A stretch of DNA of 64,000 nt from Polyodon spathula. Taxonomy: Eukaryota > Chordata > Actinopteri > Acipenseriformes > Polyodontidae. The position numbers and the translations under genes are program-made. The number at the start of each line of letters is the position of its first letter. Positions within the stretch are counted from its first letter, which is position 1. The DNA lies in assembly GCF_017654505.1 (NCBI RefSeq), contig NC_054548.1, forward strand, positions 27,498,969 to 27,562,968, written 5' to 3'. The notes under the pieces are model-generated. The model ran no database searches, was not told the DNA's origin, and saw only the letters and a program-made list of their open reading frames with translations. Positions 22,506 to 32,700 of this stretch are shown here, one piece after another.

Positions 22506-24589
22506 TACACCACATTATAATGTTTGCGCCAGCTTGCTCTTTTCTGCATTTGAATGCATTTCAATATCATTTTAAAGAATTAATGATGGCAAAGTGCAAA
22601 TTTGATAGCCTGTGCAGAACACAAGGTGAACACCATTCATTACAAATGCCACATTTTTAGCGCCCGCTAACATCACACTTTACGGCTGCTAGACAAGATT
22701 TATGGCTGCACTATGGGGGTTTTGCACCCACAAATTACTTTGTCTGCATCCTTACATCTACACTGTAACATATAATTCTGCACACGGCACCTGGCGGCAA
22801 CTGTCTTAATTATACATGTGTGTCTATAAAAGTGCACTTAAAACACATCCGAAAGTGTGATAGTTCAAGTACATATGGACCTGAAGTAAAAATATTTGGG
22901 TTTTTTTTGTTTTTTTTGCTCTTCAGGCAGATCAAATCTGCAACTCCAAGTTCAGCAATACACACCGAAACCACTTTGCCGCTTCAAAAGTCATGCAAGA
23001 TAGCCACATCTAAGTAAACATTTCTAATAAAAGCAGCTCTGTAATAGTTTTGCTTTAGATATGATTAATGTTCTCCATAAAACCAACAACAGTAGCTGAT
23101 CATATGATGCAGGGACACCTACCACAACAAATACAGTTATATATAGTTATTACACATGTTTTGGGTTTTTTGGGGGGAATCAGAATTACAGTACTGTTTA
23201 TTTTTTAATAGCCTGTCTTCCTTGCTGTCTTGTTACTGCACACGTTCTTTCCCTGCCAACATTTTTGTTTTGTTTTGTTACTTTTCAGCTTATGTCAAGG
23301 GTGAAAGTGATTCTTTAATTTTGTTAAAAACCTTGCCAAGGTTCAGGAGCACAGTGGTTACCCCCTCGTGATAGGGTAACCAGTCAGGTCACACAGGTAA
23401 TCAGGCATCACACAATACAAGAATAATGTCAAGAGTACAAACAGACTGCTGTCTTTGGGCTTTAAAACAGATGTGCAGCTTTCCCTTTAACCAGGTTATT
23501 TCAAGGCACACACTATTTACACACCCAACCCTTTCATGGTTCATTTACTGGTTTCTGAACACAGTTACCTCCATCTATCCCTTACATTTCTGCCTTATTC
23601 TGTAATTTGCTCAGTCCTGCTTTGTCTGCCGGTCCAATTTAACTTCTAGTGTCCTTTTCTTGTAGGGTGTAGGAGATATGTTCATTAAACCCAGCTGCAG
23701 ACACCTAACAGATCTATAAAAGCTCTCCAGCTGCAGAGCTTGTGTTTTACTTTAATACATGGCACTTTGACAGATCCTCTAGTAGCACTAATTTCAGCCC
23801 TCAGCAGCTCTGTTTATGTTTCTATAGCCTACCGCCATGAATGAGTGGTTATACTTATGTCCTGTTCTTAATTTTCATCAATTGGGGGTCATCTAACTAA
23901 TTTCCAGTTAGAGTTCTGGGAAACAGACTTATGCAAACATACTATTTATATGGTGACCTTAAAGCAACACACACAGAGTCTCTGGTTGCTTTAGTGTTAC
24001 AATATATTTATACATCAAATGGTTTTGTTGAATTGTGGTATACAGTATAAATAAAAGGTTGTTCCATATGGGACTTTATCTAGTAGAAGATGTCAAAAAC
24101 TATCATCATAATTAGTATATACTCTAAGTTATGCCTTGTGTAGGGTTGTCTCTTATTGCCTCAATAAATTTCATTCTGTACAGTTTGGATGTGAAGACTG
24201 TACAGCTAAACGTTTCTGGCAGCTTAAACTGGGCAAAATGATTTTTTCTTATTATAAGATCTGCATCTGTGTTGTTTGAGGGAGCACTCTGATGGGCTAG
24301 TGACATTTTAGAAGGGATAGATTCATCTTTAGGGGACCACAAGCTGCTGCCTTATAACACAAATTTTACTTAACACATCACTCCACACTGTAATTGTATA
24401 AACTGTTAAAAATAGACTCACCTCTACCGTGTTATATAAGTTTTGGCACTGCATAACATAGCTTACTGGTTTTCTGAAATGTATACAAATAAAATAATAT
24501 TGAAAATAACATTTGCCTCAGTGAGGCTAAATTAAGGCACATTCACACCTACAGTAGCTCACTTGCTTCCAATCGTGGTTCACTTTTTT
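22506..24589. other. Non-coding stretch
   Basis: No credible coding motif. A TATA-like CTATAAAAGCTCTCC near 23,714 with flanking CAGCTGCAG words could belong to an old LTR, but I cannot bound it. Confidence 0.4.
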
Positions 24590-26330
24590 TTTTCAGGTTT
24601 TCTTCAGTTCGTTTCACACCAGAAAAATTCAAGCGAACTTCACTTACCGGGGCAAGTGCTGAAAGCTATTCCAGGTTTCCATGAAGGTAGCTCTTGTAGC
24701 AAAAAATTGCCCCCGGAGGACCCGCATGAATTCTGTGTTTCATGCCTGGGTTCAGAACATGCTGCTTCGGCTCTGTCCAAGACAGCATTCTGCGCTATCT
24801 GCGGGAAGTTCCAGAGACAGGTCCTAAAGGTTAAAGCCAACAAGGCAGTGGGGCTGGGATCTCCTAGCAGGGGATCTCATTCTGAGTCTGTTCCCCCTTC
24901 AGGTGGTACAGCATCATCTCCTGCCCACCTGCAGCTATCCAGGTCGCCCTCCCCCTCTCTTGGGTGATGCTCTCACTCACCTACCAGGAGCATGGGGCAG
25001 CTTCAGCGCTCCCCTCCTAAGGAGCATTCACCTCCTGCACTGAAGCGTGCGTGCCCCAGGTCCCCTAGGAACAAACAGGCTAGCGGGATCTCGGCCCTCA
25101 CGGACCACATTGGTCATTTTATGGAGGTGGTGATGGGACAACAGTCACTCATGATGATGTCTGTTGTCGGCCCCTGGCACCACGGCTGTGCCGGTTCCCC
25201 GGCTGCCCGTTCAGACTGTTGAGCCCGAGGCCATCTCAGACTATGAAGAGGACATCCTCTCTCTGCATGAGTCTGGTGACAACGAGCTTGTGCAGGAGGG
25301 ACCTTCTTGCAACTCAGTGGGCGAGCTGCAACAGGAACCGGAGGTATCTCCAGGGCCAGCGTTTGAGGCTTTGGTTGAGCGAGCAGCTCAACGTCTATGA
25401 GTGGAATGGCCCAGAGACAAGGAGCCCCAGGGCTCCTGGTTATCCTCGGTTAAGCTAGTGCAGGACAGGACACTTCCCCCTTTCCCCGTCTTTGTCAGGG
25501 AGATCCAGTCTTCCTGGTCCAACCCAGCGTCAGCACCTAGCATGGTGGCTGGAGCTTGGGTTTTTTCTTCCATGTAGGTGGACTCCACCATTGTGGTCCT
25601 CGTACGGGCAGCAGGCATTGGACCGGCCAAGGACCTACAATGTCCTAACAGACTGTGTCAGACAACAGAGATGCACCTCAAGAAGGCGTATGCCACTTGC
25701 TCCCAAGCTGCCCAGTTTCCAATGGATCGAGCATGCTCTCTGTCTGTCAGGCCATCCATATTAACAAGCTCCCTGATATGGTCAGGGTGGCTCACAGACA
25801 AGAGCTGAAGCAGGTCTCTGAGGCAGTCACCAGACTGGCCCAACTCACAGCCAGACCGGAGGGCCGATGCCTTGTGGCATTGGTGGTCACCAGACGGTAA
25901 ATATGGCTTTCCCAGGCTAGAGTTCAGGAGCAGGACAAGTCCTCTCTCCTGGATGCCCCTATCACTCTTGGCCATACGTTTGGCCCCGCAGTGGAGGAGA
26001 TACTTCAGAGGACTCTGAAGACCAGGGAGGCATCAAGTATGCCCAGCTGCTTCCACGGAAGCCTGCCTTGCCTGCTAAGGCTTTTCCCCTGTCGGGGCGA
26101 CAGCCTCCGCCCAGGCCTGCTCGTGCTCCTACGGCACGCCCGACAGCACCTGCCCTGCAGAGCGGTCGGCCTGCAAAGAGGGACAACTGGCGTCCTAGGG
26201 GGGGCAGCAATCGTCAGCGACCCAAGGGTCCCACAACTGCACCCCCCGCATGGCCTACGGCTCAGCATCCCTGAAGGGCCACAGCAGCCTTCAACCCCTG
26301 ACTCCCAGTTACTATACTGGTAAACCAGCA
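24590..26330 (+). pseudogene. DIRS copy B gag-like protein
   Basis: Putative structural protein. The first part (to a stop at about 24,965) has paired cysteines, CVSCLGSEHA then CAICGKF, matching the Cys/His start of fish DIRS gag, then a Ser/Pro-rich linker. Further pieces in shifted frames include EAISDYEEDILSLHESGD (25,222), PPFPVFVREIQSSWSNPA (about 25,475), VDSTIVVLVRAAG...CPNRLCQTTEMHLKKAYA (25,578-25,690) and TFGPAVEEILQRTL (about 25,979). That is the expected gag order. At least three frameshifts and several stops are present. The last 350 bp read Arg/Pro-rich up to the RT start. Confidence 0.8.
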
Positions 26331-26344
26331 CCAACGACATTTGG

Positions 26345-27980
26345 GTGCTCAAGACTATGCGGGCTGGTTACAGCCTTCAGTTCCAGTTAAAACCACCCCA
26401 GTTTCGGGGGGTGATAGTAACGGCAGTGAAGGACCTGCTCCAACATGCGGCTCTCAAAACAGAAATCTTGGCGCTTCTCTTGAAGTGTGTCATTCGTGAA
26501 GTAGATCCCTCCTCTTGCAGGAAGGGGTTCTATTCAACATACTTCCTAGTGTCCAATAAGGATGGTGGGTTCCGCCCTATCTTGGATCTGGGACTTCTGA
26601 ACAAACACCTTTGGGTGTTACGTTTCAAGATGCTCACGCACCACCATATCGTCCAGGCCATTCGGCGAGGTGATTGATTTACCACCGTGGACCTGAAGGA
26701 TGCATATTTTCACATACCCATCAGGCCCGGGCACTGAAAATACCTTCGTTTCAGGGCAGGTTCTACAAGTACTGCGTACTCCCCTTCGGCCTGTCCCTTG
26801 CTCATCACACCTTTTCCAAGTGCATGGACATCATTCTGGCCCCCCTGCGGGTTCAGGGTGTTCAACTAATGAATTATCTAGACAACTGGCTCGTCTGCGC
26901 TCAGTCACAGGAGCAAGCCCTGGCAAATACAACGTTGGTCACAGACCACTTCCAGCAGCTCGGTCACAGGATGAACCTGCAAAAGTACCGCCTCAGGCCA
27001 AGCCCGCAATTGGATTTTCTGGGCCTCCACCTAGACTCTGTGTCTATGAAGGCCACATTAACAACTCAAACAGTTACCGCAATAGAGTCTTGCCTCTCCC
27101 TATTCAGGTTGAGAGAGACAGTAAGCATGGTGCTGTGTCAGCGCATGCTGGGGTTGATGGTTGCTGCCTCGCAGGCCCTTCCTTTGGGTCTTCTCCACCA
27201 AAGGCCTTTCCAGGCCTGGTTCAACTTGTTTGCACTTCACCCACAACGAGACAGACATTGCAGACTGGTGATATCCCAGTCCTGCTGGAGAACCCTGCGC
27301 TAGTGGAAGATCCCCTCCAAACTTCGTCAGGGGACAACCATGGGTCCCATCTTCCGGAGGGAAGTAAGCACCGCAGATGCCTCCAACCACGGCTGGAGCA
27401 CAGTCTGGAACGGTGTGAGGACTCGAGGAGTGTAGAGCCTTCACTACATGGCGGTCTGGCGGTTACTGTGGTTGCAGCCCCGGCTGGCTTCTCTTCAAGC
27501 AGTCCACTTACTGGGCTGACTCAACCTTGCCGCGGATCTCCTCTCTATAGGTTCCCTGGCCTCGGAATGGCATCTCCACCCCAAGGCGGTGGAACGCATC
27601 TGGGAGTGGTTCGGCAGAGCAGACGTAGATCTCTTCACCTTACGGGAGTTTGTGTACTGCCCTCTTTGGTTCTCGATGAGAGACCTTGTCAGTCTCTTAG
27701 GAGTGGCCCGCTTGTCTCCTATATGCCTTCCCACCGATACCACTGCTCCCGCCTTCCTAGAGAAGGTCAGGGTAGAGAAAGCTATAGTGCTTCTAGTAGT
27801 TCCTTGGTGGTCCCGAAGGACCTGGTTTTCGACCCTGGTGCAACTCCTGCACGGCCAGCCGAGGCAGATTCCCCTGTGGGCGGATATCCTCTCTCAGTCC
27901 CAGGGAGATCTTTGGCACCCGAACCCCCAGCTGATGCTGCTATGGGTCTGTCCCCTGAACGGAAATGCCTGTCAGCTCTA
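26345..27980 (+). pseudogene. DIRS copy B RT-RNase H with YLDN active site
   Basis: RT starts around 26,345 (AGYSLQFQLKPPQFRG), then KGFYSTYFLVSNKDGGFRPI, LDLGLLNKHL and, after a TGA at 26,675, FTTVDLKDAYFHIPIRPGH. A frameshift near 26,745 leads to FYKYCVLPFGLSLA and MNYLDNWLVC (about 26,868). The second catalytic Asp of YLDD is Asn here, which should abolish polymerase activity. RNase H pieces follow (TADASNHGW near 27,370; frame VERIWEWFGRADVDLFTLRE, 27,589-27,981), ending LWADILSQSQGDLWHPNPQ. The last 150 nt overlap the recombinase ORF in a different frame, the usual DIRS arrangement. Confidence 0.86.
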
Positions 27981-28985
27981 GAACTGTCATCGGCAGTTAT
28001 TGCAACTATTCATAGTGTGAGAGCTCTCTCTACCAGGTCACAATACACGTATAAGTGGCAGTTATTTCAGGACTATAGCTTTCAGGACCCAGTTACCTGC
28101 CCCATGGCAGTTATCTTATAGTTTCTCCAGAAAATATTAGATGACGGTAGGTCCCCTTCCACATTGAGGGTGTACCTGGTAGCCATATCTGCTTGTCACA
28201 TGCACATAGATGGGTTATCACCTTGAAACCATTTCCTGGCGTCCCAATTTCATGAGGAGGCTGCGTCCCACAAGGACATCTAGCCTCCCCTTGTGGCGCC
28301 TTGATGTGGTGCTGGAAGCCCTTACAAAAGCCCCCTTTGAGCCACTCCACACTGTGGATCTGAAGCTCATGTCCTTAAAGACTATGTTTTGGCTGGCTAT
28401 TGATTCAGCAAAACGGGTGAGTGAGCTACATGCACTTTCAGTGCACCCTTCTTGCACTCGCTTCGCTGGAGACGGATCTAGAGTCTCCATGCAACCAAAC
28501 TCTGCATTTTTGCTGAAAGTAATATCCCTGTTCCATGTGAACCAATCTGTGGAGTTGATGGCATTCAGTCCTCCTCCCTCTTCTTCTTTGGAGGACCAAC
28601 GGTTGCACATGCTCTGCCCGGTGCTGGCATTGAGGTGCTATATTGACCGTACAAGGGGTGTCAGCCACACTGAACAGTTGTTTGCGTTCTTTTGTTCTAG
28701 GTCGCTGGGTCAGGCATTGTCTAAACAGCGCCTGTCCCATTGGATAGTGGACACCATTGCTCTGGCTTATGAATCTGCTGGTCTTTCCCCTCCGGGGCAA
28801 TTGAAGAAATATGGTGACGTCCTGGGTCCTCTTTCGAGGTGTCCCAGTGTCTGAAATATGTGCTGCGGCTAGCTGAGCTACGCCACACACTTTCATGAGG
28901 TTCTACAGACTGAATGTGCTGGATTCCTCTGCTCCATTTTTTGGAGCTTTGGTCTTGGACTCTATTATACAAGTGGAAGAGTCTG
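27900..28985 (+). pseudogene. DIRS copy B tyrosine recombinase lacking HxxR
   Basis: N-terminal region: STRSQYTYKWQLFQD, then CPMAVIL followed by a TAG (28,119-28,121). The core is in the 28,210-28,854 frame: VVLEALTKAPFEPLHTVDL, first catalytic Arg in AKRVSELHALSV (codon 28,414-28,416), SLFHVNQSVELMAF, LRCYIDRTRG and LSHWIVDTIALAYESAG. Near 28,806 about 13 nt present in copy C are deleted. They would encode the second catalytic motif (AHSTRG), and the frame shifts there. Downstream, in another frame, the candidate nucleophile is kept in FMRFYRLNV (Tyr codon 28,904-28,906), but the preceding conserved Trp codon is TGA. Confidence 0.87.
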
Positions 28986-29204
28986 GATTAGACTGCTGTA
29001 TTCTTTGATTACGCTCTCCAGGGTTAACCATGTGGTAAGAGTATCCCAGTACGAAATCGTACTATTAAAGACCCTCTGTTCATAGAACAGTGTTAGGACA
29101 TAGGTATTTCGAACCACAAGCTGAGGCGCTGTTCCGTGTATATTTTTTACATTTAGACCGATCCTGTCCTACTGCCGCATGGTCTCCCTCGCGACTGCTT
29201 TCGT

Positions 29205-29510
29205 ATATAGTACCCATTAGTTGATGGCTATTTTCGAATTGAAAGAAAACGTAAGATTGCAGATGCAACCTCGGTTCTCTGAAAGAGAAAATAGCCATCA
29301 AGCAGCAAGGTCACTTCAGTAGCCCTTGCGGCCTGAAGCAAAAAAGGCTGGGCTTCCTACGCTCTACAAAGTCATTCAGCACCCAAGGAGCGGGGCGCTG
29401 ACATCAGAGCTACGGAGGCCTAAAGGCAGCTTTTATATTAAGCTCAGCATAATCCTATCACCTGACTGAGATACCCATTAGTTGGTGGCTGTTTTCTCTT
29501 TCAGAGAACT
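29205..29510. repeat. DIRS copy B right inverted terminal repeat with internal complementary region
   Basis: TACCCATTAGTTGATGGCTA at about 29,210 and TACCCATTAGTTGGTGGCTG at about 29,471 are two copies of one terminal word, with an inverted partial copy (GAAAATAGCCATCAA) at about 29,286. The segment 29,320-29,510, reverse complemented, matches the left end of copy C (51,495-51,680) through TGATAGGATTATGC, TTTAGGCCTCCGTAG and GGTGCTGAAT. DIRS elements have inverted terminal repeats plus an internal region complementary to both ends, used for circularisation. This fits that scheme. Confidence 0.82.
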
Positions 29511-29900
29511 GGGGTTGCATCCACAACCTTACATTCTTTTAAAGTGCATTCAAATTTGCAGCTTTATCCAGACTAGAGTTCTATTGGTTTCACATTGCAC
29601 TTTTCAAATGCACTTGGCTCTTTTGCTGATTACTAGTGCAGGAGTTTTTTCTGGCAAAACTTTTCCCATCATGCCCAACATGGAGAATACTTGATGTGCT
29701 GTGGCTGTACTGATGTTATCAGCATTCTTTTGGTTTATTTGGGGCTGTCAACATCAAATCATTGCTGAAGAAGTGTAACATGACAAAAGAGAGTATTTGT
29801 CGGAAGAACATTGTTCTTTTGGAGGAAATGTCAGAGACAATCACGATTATGAAAAAGATTAACATATTGTACATTCTCAATTGCAATTTAGCTGTTACTG

Positions 29901-29958
<58 letters not shown>

Positions 29959-30892
29959 GTGATAGTTTGTTGTGAATGGCGTACATGTGATAGACAGTGT
30001 GGTGTGGTGAGATGCAGATGCAACAGGAGCTGGTTTACTAAACTCAGGCGAAGCAATGCAAATGCAACAGTGACTAATGTCTGTCAAGACAGCACCTGGC
30101 ACAGTGTTTTCCTGCAAGTGTATATGACACAATAAAGCCAGGTGCAATACATGTGTTAAATCATTTTTTAATTGTCATTTCATAGTTTTCCTATTTTCTT
30201 TGCCTTGTGACAGTTTTGCTATTATGCTTAAAGAAGACGCATGTTGCTTGTAAATCTCAAACACTGATATTAGTGTAATTTCATTGAATAGCACCTGTTG
30301 CATCAGTTAATATATCAGCCCCATAGTATTTTTTGTTTGTTGTGATGTACTGCTGTGTACATGTGTGTGTTTTTTGACAAGCCCTGCATTGCATATGTAA
30401 GACAGTGGGGAGACACTTTCCTTGGTGCTTGCTGAAGTAGTACGTCGCGTCCACAATTTGCTTTTCTTTTTGGAGCAGTTCGTTCCCAAGTGAACTGGAA
30501 TACATTTGGGTTCACGTTGCAAAAAGTTGAAATAGATCAAAATGGTGACTCCACTTCAAAGCCAATCCGAGACCACCATTTCAAGTGATCTTGGTCCTGA
30601 TGCAATTACATGGTTCAATCCGCTTAAAGGGTCAAAAGAATTAGGTGTGAAAGTGCCATTAAATACAGCGGCGCTGGGGAAATTAAACCAGCACAGGAAT
30701 GCTTGTCACCTGGTAGAATGTGTTGTGTGACTGCGATGAGATAAACACATGATATTCACATTAATAAAGTGTTAAAGCACTGCCCTGTTATGTCTTAATG
30801 CTTAAATAATAAATCACAAAAACAAAAATTCTACTCATAAAGTACCATTAAACATAATAAGTTCCATGCAACCCTTATCAAAATGTCCTCTA
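29511..30892. other. Non-coding stretch
   Basis: No gene. It contains an (AAT)n microsatellite and short chance frames, including a 62-codon frame at 30,542 that I do not recognise. Confidence 0.45.
29901..29956. repeat. (AAT)n microsatellite
   Basis: About 18 AAT/TAA units. They give poly-Asn or poly-Leu in neighbouring frames. Confidence 0.97.
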
Positions 30893-31115
30893 GGAGCTTA
30901 TAGTGGTACTATAGGACACTGTGGGACAAAAAAGGTTTTAGAGAAATCCTAAAGGATTCTTTTAAAAAAATATCCTCCTTTAGTACTCAAAAAGGTCACC
31001 CTACAGTAGTACTATAGGACACTCTAGGACTAAAAAGGTTTTAAAGAAATACTATAGGATATTCTATAGGACTTGACCAATTTACTATAGGACTTTCTAC
31101 AGGTTATTTCTGTAA
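30893..31115. repeat. Direct repeat pair with TACTATAGGA words
   Basis: The module GTACTATAGGACACT, GGAC, AAAAAGGTTTTA.AGAAAT occurs at about 30,905 and again at about 31,007, with further ACTATAGGA words to 31,095. It looks like part of a MITE or tandem repeat. I cannot assign a family. Confidence 0.6.
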
Positions 31116-32585
31116 GGGAAGGGATGCCATATATACTGTACAGTTTCTCATATGTGATTATTAATTTTGCTACTGGCTTCCGGGCAACCATATTTCAACC
31201 TCCTTCAATTATTTTTTATTATTACACCTTTCGAGTTTCAAATCAATACTGTACAACAAATAACGGCAGAGATAACTAGTTGTTAGATGGGCAGTCCTAA
31301 TTTGCTGACACATAGAAAGCCACTGCCATTGAAAATGAATTCATATTGCTTGAAAATATCAGTCTGAATGTGTGGATATACTATAGATTTTTTTTTTCAT
31401 TCCATTAGGCCAACATGTAAAAAAAAAAAAAAAAAAAAAAAAACAGCAGAATCTCTTTATTGAGCTGAACGTTCCTGTATAATTTCACTTTATTTGCAGA
31501 AACACAAAATGGTATCAGCAAAACTTGCTGTTTTATGAACATTTTCTTTGCAAATGTTTTCACTTGCTCTATATATTTTCATGTCAAGGTAACTGAAAAT
31601 GATGTGTTTCATTTCATTTTAATCTAACACCATTTAGGCACATACAGCACACTGGGGACATTTATTGTGGTGATGAATTTCAGCAGAAAACTGGATGTTG
31701 GGAAAAATAATGCACACAAATAACTGCTGTGAAAGAAGTAAATGTTATGGGAAATAGTACTACTGGCACACTTCATTATATCCCAGATGTGTTCCTGAAG
31801 TGTGGAAGACAGGTTTTAATATAAACACTAACAGAGATTATTTTATAGAGTCAGTATAGTGGTCCCAAGAGAGTGGAGAGAAAGTAGTCATTTTCATTGA
31901 CCAACAGGTGAAAAATAAGAACAATTTAGACAAAAAGGCAGAGGCAGTTTGGTAAGTAATAACTGTGTGAGGGTAATCTGACAGATTAATACATGGGTGA
32001 AATGTATGTAAAAGTGATTTGTCACTAATCTGAATTGCAATGTACATCAAAGATAAAACTGTGACCTGTTGAGAGCTGAATCCTGTGTGGAAAAGAACTG
32101 TTGCCCAAGCTGCTGCTTTAATGAGTCTGTCTGTTTCTTTTTCAATCGTCTGTCAGTCGGGAGTTTGTTTTTGTTTTTTAGCTCTAGTACAAGTTTGCAC
32201 AACTTCCAGTAAATAGGGCTATGTCTGAGGGTTCTAAGGTTTGTTCGCTAGCCAGGGATTCGAAGATTGTTTTAAACCTTCGAAGGTTCGTCAGACGGGT
32301 TCAAGCAGTTTTTTTTTTTTTTTGCTGTTAACAGAAACTGTTTGACAATGTGTGAATACTACAAATCACACCTTACATGTCACTCACATTCAAAATTCGA
32401 TCTTTTTGATAACTATAATGCATATTCTGTAAACAAATGTTATTAAAATCCGCTACCAAATAGTTATACGTAGCAGCTCTAGCATCGCTGCCGTGTATGG
32501 AGCAAAGCAGTGGCTCGTACCTCTATTGTCTGTAAGCTCTATTGAAAGAAATGTCTTGAAACCCCTCTGCTCATTTTTTTTTAAA
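31116..32585. other. Non-coding AT-rich stretch
   Basis: A poly-A tract at 31,419-31,443. The 32,215-32,310 segment, with GGTTCTAAGG, CCTTCGAAGGTTCG and nearby words, may belong to the same decayed element as the BED-finger remnant that follows. Confidence 0.4.
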
Positions 32586-32604
32586 TGCCCAGACGACTAA
32601 AAAA

Positions 32605-32690
32605 AAAAAAACCGAATGCAAACTGTGCAAGCGACTCGTATCATGAAGGCATAACCAATCTCTTGGGTCACTTGACAAGCGTAAGTTCAT
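32605..32690 (+). pseudogene. BED-type zinc-finger remnant, hAT-like
   Basis: TECKLCKRL, a one-nucleotide frameshift, then YHEGITNLLGHLTS (32,640-32,680) is the core of the BED zinc finger found in hAT transposases and ZBED genes: CxxC, then a TTNL..HL segment. It is preceded by an A run encoding Lys. The sequence GTAAGT follows the Ser codon directly and would fit a splice donor. The final His of the finger is not in this segment. No DDE or dimerisation domain is visible downstream. I take this as a decayed hAT fragment. Confidence 0.55.
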
Positions 32691-32700
32691 ATTACTATTA

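Larger units (their letters stand above)
24590..29510 (+). mobile_element. DIRS retrotransposon copy B, degenerate
   Basis: In order: gag-like region, RT, RNase H, tyrosine recombinase, then an inverted terminal repeat with an internal complementary copy. This order and the lack of LTRs or a DDE integrase define the DIRS group. The left terminal repeat is not visible upstream of the gag region, where a poly-T/CAGG boundary at about 24,596 begins recognisable coding sequence. So the copy is left-truncated. Every ORF carries stops or frameshifts. Confidence 0.88.

Noticed and set aside
22036..22660. 179-residue Leu/Ser/Pro-rich frame that could pass as a membrane protein
   Set aside because: It spans a pyrimidine-rich tandem repeat that is open in all three plus frames.
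26700..28121. 473-residue open frame in the DIRS region, the longest in the window
   Set aside because: Mostly an antiphase reading of RT-RNase H. Only its C-terminal ~130 residues coincide with the recombinase frame. Family motifs lie in the other frames.
27100..28972. Minus-strand frames opposite the DIRS copy B coding region
   Set aside because: Shadow frames of GC-rich coding sequence. Motifs match only the plus strand.
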